DNA of 64,000 nucleotides from assembly GCF_901933205.1 (NCBI RefSeq), contig NC_044571.1, positions 59,953,994-60,017,993 of the forward strand. Reading direction: 5' to 3'. A model generated the notes under the pieces. That model was not told the origin of the DNA, made no database searches, and saw only the letters and a program-made list of their open reading frames with translations. How positions within the stretch are numbered: the first letter of the stretch is position 1; each line of letters begins with the position of its first letter. The translations under genes were made by a program, and so were the position numbers. Origin of the DNA: Camarhynchus parvulus. Its lineage: Eukaryota; Chordata; Aves; Passeriformes; Thraupidae. Positions 1 through 10,489 of the stretch are shown here, in pieces.

Positions 1-1387
1 GTGTGAAGATGGTTTTAAGATGAGCTGATGTTGTAACAGAGCTCTTCTTTGTGTTGGGTGTGTTCTGAAGATAAAATAAGCATTTCCAGGAACCTCTGCT
101 ACTTCCTTACAGAGGATATTCTGCCTTGTTGCACATCTTCAAGTAGTCTGAGTGTAAGCAGAAAGATGTGTGGGGTTTTGGTTGGTTTGACGTTTTTTTC
201 TCTCTTTTTAAATTCCTGGAAAATGTATATAAGTGACCAACATCTCTTAATTGTATTAAATCAGATGTGACTCTAAGGATATAAGAAAATAAAGCTATAT
301 TAGCTTTTCTAAGCTAACTGTGCCTTGGTCACCAAAGAGTTTGAATCAAAGCCTTATTATCAAATGTACATCTATTTTATAATACTAAAACATGTACCAA
401 AATTTCACAGCAATGTTACCACAATGCTTTCCACTCACTGTCAAAATTTTTTAAAAAATTGTTCTTTCTCGTATAATGAAGTTAAATTTTGGGGCTCCTA
501 GACAAATAATCTGTTATCCACTGAAAGCACTGTTTGACAGTTCTGCTAGTTAATTTTCTCTTGCTTTTACTTCTGGAGGAATCTGTTTCAACTTGCTTGA
601 CTTTGCCACTTGGGAATGAATACCTTTATATACCTCAGTTTTCATAACCTTAGTTGGAAGAGTATTGAGATAGATCTAAACTCAACATGGGTATATGTTT
701 TTGTTTCTAATATATTCCATTTCTAGAGTTTCTAGAGTCAAGTTCAGTAGTCTGGAAGCAGTGACTCCAGCTTGGAGAGCACTACATACATGCCGAGTTG
801 TTTCTGGGATTATGGCAAAGGATCTGTGTGAAGCTCAGCTTGGGAACAGAAGTTGACAATACTGTAGTTCCTACATGTTATTAACACAACTACTCTTCCA
901 ATGCTGTACAAATTTTTGGAACTTATGCTGTAAAAGAAATGTTGGAAAACTGGGTATGCCTTCGTAAAACCAGCAGTATATTTTGGAAAAGTTCAAGAAG
1001 CAGTCTGATCAGTGCAGGAAAGAATTCAGAAATACAGACTTCTTAAAATGAGTTAGATGAAGGCATAGCAAAAAATAGCAGCTGGAAATGGAAGGGGCTG
1101 ATGGACCCAGCAATGAAAGTCTATGCTAAATTTCTTGTCATTTGGAATATACATTGTAGTTTAGGTGTCTTTTATTATGTAGCTATGGTTGTAAATGGGA
1201 TAAGCAATACTTCCTAATGGGAAAGTTCTGAAATACTTGAGACCAATCTAATTTTTTCCTTTCATATTATCTGTGTACACTAAATTGAGGTTTTTTTTTA
1301 GATAATACAGTCTATAAACAGTGAATTACTGAGATTTTTTGAAACAATTTGAAGTTATAGATTTGCTTATTTTATATTTATTGTTAG
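1..1387 (+). other. Probable intron upstream of the AKAP-family penultimate exon
   Basis: AT-rich sequence with frequent stops in all frames and no recognisable exon. It ends in a pyrimidine/AT-rich stretch and an AG at 1386-1387, which serves as the acceptor of the next exon. Earlier exons of the gene, including the very large central exon typical of AKAP11 and SPHKAP, must lie upstream of this window. One short open stretch after an AG at 725-726 was considered as an exon and not accepted. Confidence 0.6.
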
Positions 1388-1548
1388 TTTTGGAGCAAGT
1401 GCAGAAGACTTTATCAATAATGAATATTGATCTGGAACCAAATCTAGTGGACCCGCAGCTCAGAGCAGCACTCCAATGGCTGGCAGCTTCTGAAACAGAA
1501 GTGTCTGACCTTCACTTCTGCGACACCGCTGCAAGGGAATTCGTCTTT
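1388..1548 (+). CDS. AKAP11: Penultimate coding exon of an AKAP-110-family A-kinase anchoring protein (AKAP11 likely)
   Basis: Internal exon of 161 nt encoding 53 whole residues, from LEQVQKTLSIMNIDLEPN to CDTAAREFVF. The segment LRAALQWLAASETEV is the feature I recognise: an ALQW(L/I)AASE block is typical of the C-terminal region of AKAP11 and SPHKAP (AKAP-110 family). These scaffolds bind the regulatory subunits of protein kinase A; AKAP11 (AKAP220) also binds GSK3 and PP1. The acceptor is the AG at 1386-1387 after a T-rich tract. The donor at 1549 is a strong GTAAGT. The exon starts with the last two bases of a split codon and ends exactly on a codon boundary. The open frame runs upstream to about 1339, but that part is intronic. 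The assignment rests on recalled family similarity, not on an alignment; SPHKAP is the main alternative. Confidence 0.75.
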
Positions 1549-1926
1549 GTAAGTACTCAGGCCTGATGGGTGGTGGGAAAGGGGAAGGATTTCCTTGACT
1601 TCCATTTGCTGTGATTCACCAACTGCTGTTACTTCATTTGCTGTTCACTGCTGAGGAAAATCATTATTTAAATCCTGAGAGGTGAAAGTGGAACAGCATG
1701 TTTTGCCTCTGTATATACCATGCATAAACCAGTATTCATCAAAGCTGATTTTTTCACTTCTCCACTTACAAGTGTTTTACTCCAAAAAAGGATGCAATTA
1801 CATCATTCCTGTTTAGTGAAAATTATATTTCTTCAAGCATTTTTTACTTAGTATTTAATTGTTTATAAATTGAATCTTTACGAGAACTTGGTCATGCAAA
1901 TTTTTTGCTAACTTAATGTGTTCTGC

Positions 1927-1993
1927 TTAGGGTTGTTTTTTTTTGGTTTGTGGGGTGTTTTTGTTTGTTTATGTTTTGTTGGGTTTTTTTTCA
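1927..1993 (+). repeat. T/G-biased low-complexity tract
   Basis: The plus strand here is almost entirely T and G, with runs of T separated by GG or GGG. The resulting 101-residue open frames on both strands are composition artefacts rich in F/G or in K/N and do not look like proteins. Confidence 0.7.
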
Positions 1994-3959
1994 TAGCAAA
2001 GATGTATTTTCTTGTGAGAAAGAAGTTTAGTTTTGAAGTAAATATTACGTCTTTATTCTGTAAGCTACTAAAACCAAAACTACTAAAAAGAACTCTCAAT
2101 AAGATTGTTTTATTCTTAGGTGCCTTTACTTTCATTTTATTAATCAAACTTTCAAAGAGCTGGGTATTAGCAATTTGTGTGTGTTTGGAAAGGCTCAGTA
2201 TTTTGGTATGCATGCTGTCCTGACTATTCCCATCAGAAACACATGAGAGAAACGTATTATTCCAGTAAAATCATAAAACTTATTCTTTCATGGCTGCACA
2301 CCAAACTACACATGATAATCTGGATTTTCTTATATTAAACCTATATTTTTTAATCAACCAAGAAATTACTTTAATTACCTTGTTATGGAAAGGCTAACTT
2401 AATAGATATATAGGTATTGTCTCGAATGATGAGGTTCATAGGAATAATAATTATAAAATATTTGTATTTTGTGACCTGATAATGTGAAAAAATGTTAACG
2501 TGATGCCATTAATAGCATTTTAACAATTAAGATCTTGGTAAAAATTACTTAATGTACTTACCAGTATATTAAGGAAGAAAAAGCTTGCTCTCAGTTCTGA
2601 AATTTAGTATTGACTCTTCAGCTTGGGTCTTTCCAAAGCTTATATCATCATGTCAGGAGAAAAGTGGAGTTACTGGGAGATAAAGGTCATTATGACAAAA
2701 CAGACTCCCAGAGCTGGATGGATGTGTGCACTGATGGTGCTTAGTTACTGGATGCTTGTGGTAGGAATGTGAAAGGTGCCTAGAGGCCAGTCCAGATCGT
2801 ACCTGGTCTGCATTCTCCTAAGAGAGCCTCCTGCCTTCCTCACACACACAGAGAATTATAATTTTGGAGTGTTTTTCTGCCTGTGTAACTGTATGGAATG
2901 TGTATTTGATTTTGAGAGTAGAAAGTTTTGCATTCTTATTTTAAATAACCCAGAAAGTTTGGAAACGTTGTTTTGGCATATAGAAATATATGCCCTATGC
3001 TCCTTTTCTGGAGATTGGTATGTTTGACTGAGGATTATTTCAAGAATATATTTGGCTATACATTAGTTCTGACAGAGTGGACTTTGTGCTTCTGTAAACT
3101 GGAAGGCAGTTTGAGAATACTTTTCTCCGTTCCTGTGCTATTTGAAATTATTTGGTTTAGTCCTTATATTAATATGTTTCTTCGTTGCTACCGTTTGTAA
3201 GTGCCTTAACACTTAAGAAGAAAAGATATCACTTTTTCTGTTCTCACATGCTTGGCTGAGCATTCTCTGGAGGTTTTTGAAGGTTTTTTTCAATGAGTTT
3301 GGGTTAGGGATAACAGTCATTCTGACCTCATGAAATTTTTTGCCGTCTCTTGAAGATCTGTTCATCTGTTTCAAGCTTGTTGCAAATACTCAGTTAGAAC
3401 AGTGGTAGGACCCTCAAGTGTTGTTAATAATATATTTTCTGTGTACCCAAGACGTGTATCTAACAATATAATATGAAAGACACAAAAGAGATGGCAGGCG
3501 CCTCTTTTTAAAATTTTTCCACGATTCCCTTATTCTTTGGCCAGCTCTGAGCAAAGAGCTGTGGTGCTGAGATTTGAGCCAATGTTCCAGGACACACAGG
3601 AAAGATATTGTTAGCTGGCTGTGTATCTGACCACGACTCCAGCTACCTTAATAAGAGGACGTGCTGAGAAGAGCACTCTGGAAAATAGCAGTGCCTGTTA
3701 TGTGTGCCCTCTTACAAGATGATAATATTTTTCTACTTGACACTTCAGTTATAAATTGATACTGAGTTGACACCTGAAGATCTTCCGGCAGGCGGTAGTC
3801 ATGGGGTCCTGAAAATGATACAGTAGTTAATTGTTTCAGTTAGTTTTATAGATTATTTTTAGTTGTCCAGATGCAGTTATGTTAAAATAAATTGAAATTT
3901 TGTTTCCCTCCCCGGAGGCAGAGAATGATTACCTGTTTTTTTTTCCATCCCACTTCCCA

Positions 3960-4330
3960 ATGGGAATGTTCTCCGTTCCAGACGGAATTCGGTTGGAAGC
4001 AGTCGTTCCCGGCTCTTGCAGAGCCGATCGCGGCCCTGCAGAGGGCGCTGCAGCCCAGCAGGAGCCGTGGCCGCGGCGCTGGTCCCGCGGCAGCCGCGGG
4101 GCTGCGGCATCTCCCGGGGACCCTCGGGAGTCACCCAGCCCGGCTTCTGGGCAACCCGCCGGGCCTTAGAGCTCGTCGGAAACAGCCATTTGCTCTATAA
4201 GCAGTGGGTGAGTCCTGGAAGGGAGCAAAGGCTTGTGTTAGCTGATCGCAGCAGGGTGATGAGCCGCCGATGTGATGTGGCTGCAGAAAAGGCAGAAGGG
4301 CTCCTAGCGTGTATCAGGCAGATTATTTAT
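3960..4330. promoter_or_regulatory. Isolated intronic CpG-rich patch (candidate CpG island)
   Basis: Between about 3960 and 4330 the sequence switches from AT-rich intron to GC-rich DNA with close to 30 CpG dinucleotides, including overlapping CGCGG and CCGCGG motifs. The flanks on both sides have almost none. A TATA-like CTATAA lies at about 4194, and a GGTGAG that could act as a splice donor lies at about 4206. Several short overlapping ORFs of up to 128 codons cross it, as expected of stop-poor GC-rich DNA, and none resembles a known protein. It could be an internal promoter, an alternative first exon, or a GC-rich insertion that has kept its CpGs. The composition is seen directly; the function is inferred. 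Confidence 0.5.
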
Positions 4331-6102
4331 TACTTTCCGCAGCTGGGTATGAACTTTTACTTAACGGTGCTTGTTATGCTCAGCAAGGCAGAAAGACGTT
4401 AAATACCTATGTATAGAACAAAATACATTTGTTAGGAGGATAACAAGAATTCAGTAAATTAGAATAGATAGTTCTTGACTTCTGTGAGATGCCTGACAAT
4501 GTGGATATGCAAGTGCCTGGATTAAAAAATCATATGTATTCAGTTTTTAATGAGACCTTACCTACTGTTTTAAGATTTCTGTTTTGAGTAAACTCTAAGA
4601 TTTCACTTGTCTGGCAGGAAGAAACAGATTGGTCATTTAAAGAAATAGTGAGATTAAACATAAAATTAAAATTTAGGTGCCAATTCTGTAGTTTTACTGT
4701 GGTAGAAAACTTATTTAGACCGAAGTTTTATATTTTATTTGCTGAAGTAGGTATTTGGGCATTAGCCACACTTTCCTCTGGCAGAGGAAAGAAAAATGAC
4801 CATTCTTTTATAAACCAACAAACATCATTTACAAAATTGCATGTTGTAGGCTATAAAACTACTTCCTGTGCTCTGCTTTAAAATTCACAGAAATAACTAC
4901 AGTTTTCAGTCTCTTCTTATATAGAAAAGATGTCCTTAATTTCCACTGAGAAAAGTTTCCAGTGTTCAGAATAAATTATGCTCAGGATTCGAAAGGATTT
5001 TTTGCTTATTCAAGTTAATGTTTTTCTCAAGAAGTTAATTGTTTGATACATGTTTTTATGTCCATGTTCTTTCTGTCAGTCCTATCACCTGTCCTGTTGC
5101 AGTTGGAACATCAGCTAGGTAAAGAAACAGGGAAAGATTGTCTTCCTTTTTATTCTTTTTTAGAACTTTATATCGCAATCTGACAGGTCTCTCTGTAGAA
5201 ACTATATGAATTTTTAATTTTGTAGCTGTGAAAAACATTTCCCTGAACACCGTGTATTACATTTTTTAGACTTAATGTATGGAATGTCTTGGTAGGGACT
5301 ATAAAAAGGGTTAAAAATTTACAGCTCCAAAGAATAAGTAGGGTGTCTAAACTGTGTTTACAAAATTCAGCATCTACAGGTGTCCAGAAAGCTACAGAGA
5401 ATACTTTGTTTGTGTGGGTATTTGTTTATTTATTTAAACTAAAAATTGTTAGGTTTTTACTCCTGGGCAAGCTGTCAAATTCATTCTTTCCTTAGGGTAG
5501 GCTTTCTTACACATATAGCTGAGCTTGATACATCAGCAATGGAAGATTTTTTCCTTTGGATCCTGGGGGAAATGTTTTCAACTACACTGATCTCTGCTCC
5601 TGAGTGGTAGTTTAACTTAATCATCACCTTTTCCTCCTCCCCAAGATGTTATAATTTCCCAACTCTGAAGAAACTGTTTTCATTGAGGGTAGTGTCTGTG
5701 CCACCCCAACCACACTATATGTTGTGAAAGGAAAATCCACATCCTTTTATTAAGACAGAGTTTTGTCTTTTTATACATGCATTATTGGCATGGGAGGGGT
5801 GGCAAATGTCTTCATCTTGTGTTCAGAATTTCCTGTTTTCTGCAGTCTTGATGAACCACAGTCCTCATACCTGTGGCACCACATAATTTGAAAGTGGTGC
5901 TCCCTCCAGAAGAAAATTTTGTGAAGACTGCCCTAAAGAAAAGCGCTCGATTCTTGCGGAAGTTTTTGTTTTTATAGATGTGGGAATAATGATTAACTCA
6001 TTACAACTGATCTCTTATGACCTAATGTTTCAAGAATAACTTCTGTAACTTATTCAGGATGTCCAAGTCAAAATATTTTGTGTTCCCCTGTTTCCCCTTT
6101 AG

Positions 6103-6249
6103 CTTTCTAGAAGACTGAGAGAAAGAGATTGGAAAGTTGGAGATCTCTTACAAGCAGTGCTGAAATATTGTGAAATGATAGAGACGACATCGGATGGAGA
6201 GCAAGCTCTGAGTAAATCTCTGGTCAGTTGGCTTCTGGAAAATGTCTGA
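6103..6249 (+). CDS. AKAP11: Terminal coding exon and stop codon of the AKAP-110-family protein (AKAP11 likely)
   Basis: The last coding segment has 48 residues, beginning LSRRLRERDWKVGDLLQAV and ending LVSWLLENV, followed by TGA at 6247-6249. The acceptor AG at 6101-6102 is preceded by a good pyrimidine tract. The next AG, at 6109-6110, would break the frame, so the phase-0 join to the exon ending at 1548 supports this choice. The peptide is rich in Leu, Val, Arg and Glu and is likely helical. It has the WKVGDLLQAV...SWLLE pattern that I associate with the extreme C-terminus of AKAP11 and SPHKAP. The known PKA RII-binding helix of AKAP11 lies further upstream and is not expected here. AKAP11 is preferred over SPHKAP because the probable 3' UTR is about 4 kb, which fits AKAP11 mRNA better as I recall it. 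Confidence 0.75.
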   Translation, partial: LSRRLRERDWKVGDLLQAVLKYCEMIETTSDGEQALSKSLVSWLLENV

Positions 6250-9200
6250 AAAATCCAAAGATGCGACACTCTTCGCTTCATTCCTCTTCTGAAAGGAGAT
6301 AGAAGGAACATAGATGTGTAAAGTAAAATTCAACCAGTGAATGTTTAAGTAATAGTCAGCGTTAAAAGACTTTGAGGTGAAAGTCAAAATAGCTGTGCTG
6401 TGCTTTGTGATATGTGCACATGGTATGTTTATTCAGTCCATAATCGGTGTTGTCCACCCACGCATAAATTGTATTTACTGCTGTGTTCATACCACTGAGA
6501 TATTTATGAACAACCCTTGTCTATGATCATAGTCCACAGGAGACAGTCTCAGACATAATATTCAGGATTCCCCTTGTGCCAGGATAACTCTTTCTCCCAC
6601 TCCTACATGTGCTATATTCACAGCAGGACTAAGAGCACTGATTTCAGCAACAGTCTGCTCTGGAATACCTTGCTGCAGACAGTGGAAAAAATACTCATTT
6701 TGGCCAGGTGTTATGTGCCCAAGAGCAGCATTACCAGGAAGAAAATTGTGACCTGCCCAAGCAGCCCCTTAATGCAGTTTGGCTTCATAGCCACCTTTAT
6801 GAGTTTTAAATTTATGTGTAGATGGGATAGTCTACACTGAAATTGCTGAGGTGCAAATGCATGAATTTGTTGACTCCTGTAGAGCTGGTAACTTCTGGTA
6901 GAAGGGCAGAGTGAGAAGTTGAGCATAATTTCGTATGTAATTCTTTAGCAAGGTTTCCTGAAGCTTGCCAGTCAGATTTAAATTGCTAAATTTTTTACTG
7001 AGGCTTTTTGTATGCAGATACTTCTGTGACACTAGTTCTGTGTCAAAGAATTTGTACATTAGTCTCTCACACAGATGTGTTAAAAGTAGAAGATAGAAAT
7101 TTCTGAGGATTTTGGCTATCTTTTCAAATAGTTGTAATTCCTTTCCAAGAGCCACATATGAATTTTCTTTTTATGAATAAAGACAATGTTGTTACTCAGT
7201 GAGCATGGAAGTGTTTAGCAAAGAAAGCTAATAAAAATGTAAAAGGGAAATTTCTTGCAAATTGATTTTTCGTTTTTGTTAACTATCCTCACTGAATTTT
7301 TTTAAAGGCACTTTTAATTGAATATTTTTAGCAGTCTTGTCAGGTTTCTCACCAATGCTGCTGATTTGCCTTTCTGTCTGAAGGAAAATCTGAACCTTCA
7401 CTTCTCCTGTGGTTTGGAAATGGTTTTTGGGATTTGTTTTTTTATATATCCTTTGAGAGAAAAAGGCACGTGCTGGTGATTACCAGGTTGCCACCTAAAA
7501 CTTGGCAAATAATCGTAGAGCATTACTGATTTTGGATGAACAAAAAAATCTTAATAACTTTTTCACAGAAAAATATACTGTTGTTACGGTGCAAAGTTTT
7601 GTGATCCCAAACAAGGAGAGATATGGCCTCCAAATCTATTCCTGATTTTTAATGGCATATGTACAATTCTGATTGCCCCTACCCCATGAATTGCTATGAA
7701 GTGTCACACTGGTAAACTCAAGAGCACTGTTCTTGCAGTGTCTTTGTGTTTCAGGAAAGCATTCCACTGGCCTCTTTGCAGAGGCATGGTTGGTTTTAGT
7801 CCTCTTTTGTCTTCTGGATTTCTGCCTTGAATCTCACAAAGTTCACCTTTCTCACAGAGCCAAAGATTTTTCATATTTTTGTATATGCACATACATGTGT
7901 TCACACATGTGAATGGACACAGGTTTGTTTATCTGTGTGTGTATGAGATCTCACTGCTGTGAACTCCTGGTGCAAACTTCTACCACTAAATTAAAATTCT
8001 GTTATGCTCAGTTTATTTCCTCACTTCATATATCATTTCACTGATTGGAAAGTCAATGTATGTGGCAAAAAGCCAAAAGCCACTTCAAGGTCTTTTGTAT
8101 TGTTATAGGTAGTATAATCCAGGCATCAGGAATTCTTTTTCTCCAGAGCCCAAAGCATGACAGGGGAAGTTATTTAATTCCTATATTTGGAAGATAGTTC
8201 TAGTAGCAGATATTTTTTAAGAATTGTACAAAGGTTGTCTGGATTTTTTCTTCCTCCCCCAAATCCCCGTATTCCTTTCCCCCCCTTTTTTTTTTCTTTT
8301 TAAGGTTGATTTTCAATACTGTTTTAGACAAAAATTTGAAATAATTCCCTGGCTATAACACCTTCCCCTTAACACAGCAAAAATATACTTGTACAAATTT
8401 ACCTATAAAATTGAAATGTCAAGGAAATAAAATGTTAAAAGCAGTGCCTCATGACTAAATTTTTCTCACCAAGTGGAATTTCAGGACATGAGGATACAGT
8501 ACAGTGTAGTAAAGTGTTTCTGTACAGCGAGGAAGACACTGAAGGTATTCAAAATGTACAAAACCATACATTTAAAAAACCTACAACACAACCAACAAAA
8601 AACACTGCAAGAACAGCCATTTTTTAAACTCATTTATTCAAAATGATGGATTTTGTAAACTTGGTGAAGTGCTTTTTCATTTCATTTACTTTCTTGGAGA
8701 AAGGCAGAAGAAGATCGTGCCATTCACGAAGCTTACAACTATTCACAAAGTTAAGTGGACAACAGTTGTACTGAAAAATATTTTTATAAATGGAATCCTG
8801 TTTTCAGACTGGATCAAATATGTTGTGTAACTATTGATTGGTGTTACATTAAGGAAGAAATGGTTTTATTATCCTCTGAGGAAAGTAGCATAGTTTCCAA
8901 ATTTTCATGGGAAAAATGGTATAAAATACTTCATTTTTACTGAAAACAAGCCAAAAAAAACAAACCAGTTTTCTACACAAATTGTTTTAAATTTGTTTGG
9001 AATGACCTGACTTTCCTCCTTCTGTATAAAGGTAAAAAGCATTACTGTAGCCTGGCAAAATTATTACAATTGAATAATTTTAATAATCTTTGAAAACCAT
9101 ACTGTGACTGTATCTAACTGGTGCTGTCTGCCATATTAGTGAGAAAGCTGTTCCTTGCTAATGCAAGTCTTAAATTACGCTTTTACTGAGTTTGTTTAAA

Positions 9201-10196
9201 ACTCCTGACCACAAATACAGAAATGTAAGTGAAAACTCTAAAAACATGAAGGGCCACATTCTGGTCCCTTTAAAGCATACAACTCTGCTTTATAAACAAA
9301 CATAATAAGGTAGAGTTTGTTTCATCTTGCGTTTTTTCTGTATGGGAACCCTGGTAATTTAATTTTTATGTTGAGGAAAATATATCCTCGGATGTTATTG
9401 TTTCAGAAATCACCCAGACACTTCATAAGTACATTTGGTGTTCTAAAAAATGGAAGTGTTTTGATGTTTTGTAAGATTCTGTAGAAAAAGCACTTTGAGA
9501 AACAGTCCCTCTGTAAAGCAAGTTAGCAGTGGCCATATTTAAAACTAGTTTAAGCATTCAGAACGGGGTGCATAAATAATACAAAGTATGCATAAAGCCT
9601 TAAAATAAAAACCAAACAAAACTCAAACCCATATTCTAAAATTAAAGAGGATTTGCTCTCTCAAAACATGGATATGAAAAGGCAGCTCAAATGATGTATG
9701 TGAATGCAGTTTCTGTAGTATCTTTGTTCTTGGGTTTTAGAAAATTGTGTAAGCTTTTTAGAAAAAAGCCAACCAAAACCCCAAAACCCAGAAACCCACA
9801 TTCCGAGACTAATTAGGTCTCTCAAAAATGGTATCAGATTTTAAGTGTTACATTTTCTAATGTAACTTTGTCTGGGACCTTTTCTTCGAAGAGAGACAAA
9901 TTGTTGGAGATGGGAACACAGTGAGTAGTAAACACCAGCGCAAACCCCTGTAGTTCTAGAGAGTCAATTTGCAAAGAAAAATACAAGATTCAGGAATTAT
10001 TTTTATTGTAAGAAATTTGGCTTTTCAGCAAGAGCCACTACTGTCAAGCATTTACTGTACTTGAGCTCTGAAGAGGCAGGTACAGAGCCCAGCCACTGTA
10101 GTCACTTTATTTTGTATCATCTTTGTACATTCCTGTTGTATAGCTGGTGTTGTAGTTTTAGAGGGCCTTTGTTCTAATGTCTGAACAGTATTTAAT

Positions 10197-10202
10197 AATA
10201 AA
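10197..10202 (+). terminator. Proximal polyadenylation signal AATAAA
   Basis: A canonical AATAAA in an A/T-rich stretch, followed within about 40 nt by TTATTTGTGCAGTGTT, a plausible GU-rich downstream element. It would give a 3' UTR of about 3.97 kb. Confidence 0.55.
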
Positions 10203-10457
10203 ATTTATTATAATTTGCTGGAACTGCTGCTTATTTGTGCAGTGTTACAGTAATTCACAGCCCAGTTAGTGATGCAATTGTATACCAAAAGCAGTTTGAA
10301 TAACTAAATGTTTATGTAACTGTACTCAATGAATATGAAGGTCTTGTACTGTATAATGGTGACAAGTTTTACCATTTTAGTAACTTAACTATATTCAGTT
10401 TTCAGATTATGAACTCCAGGTTGCACTAAATTCGTCCTTGTTTTAGCAGTGGCTTAA

Positions 10458-10463
10458 AATAAA
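10458..10463 (+). terminator. Distal polyadenylation signal AATAAA
   Basis: A canonical AATAAA followed about 25-30 nt later by CTGTCTTTTCTTGT, a good U-rich downstream element. It would give a 3' UTR of about 4.2 kb. Together with the signal 261 nt upstream it suggests tandem alternative polyadenylation. Confidence 0.5.
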
Positions 10464-10489
10464 ACACATTTCACTGGCTTCGAGAGTGC

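Larger units (their letters stand above)
1549..6102 (+). other. Last intron of the AKAP-family gene
   Basis: Intron of about 4.55 kb bounded by GTAAGT at 1549 and by AG at 6101-6102 after the pyrimidine-rich run at 6085-6100. Both flanking exons are phase 0 at this junction, so the reading frame continues. The intron is AT-rich, with a T/G-biased low-complexity patch at about 1927-1993, except for a sharply CpG-rich patch at about 3960-4330 that is listed separately. No clear transposable element was recognised in it. Confidence 0.75.
6250..10485 (+). other. Probable 3' UTR of the AKAP-family gene
   Basis: About 4.2 kb of repeat-free AT-rich sequence lies between the stop codon and the distal polyadenylation signal. 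No ORF resembles a protein and no transposable element was recognised, which is unusual for 4 kb beside a repeat-bearing flank and fits a constrained transcribed UTR. Candidate poly(A) signals occur at about 7176, 10197 and 10458. The last two have U/GU-rich sequence downstream, so the mRNA end is placed near 10220-10240 or near 10480. Without RNA data the actual end is inferred. Confidence 0.55.

Noticed and set aside
727..856. Open stretch after an AG acceptor-like site that could be an additional AKAP-family exon
   Set aside because: The frame is open for about 43 codons, but no good splice donor was seen before the stop at 854-856 and the peptide did not resemble the family.
1908..2223. 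Overlapping 101-codon ORFs on both strands
   Set aside because: They arise from T/G low-complexity sequence within an intron; composition is extreme and not protein-like.
3877..4402. Several overlapping ORFs across the CpG-rich patch
   Set aside because: GC-rich DNA lacks stop codons by chance. Frames overlap on both strands, and none is recognisable as protein.
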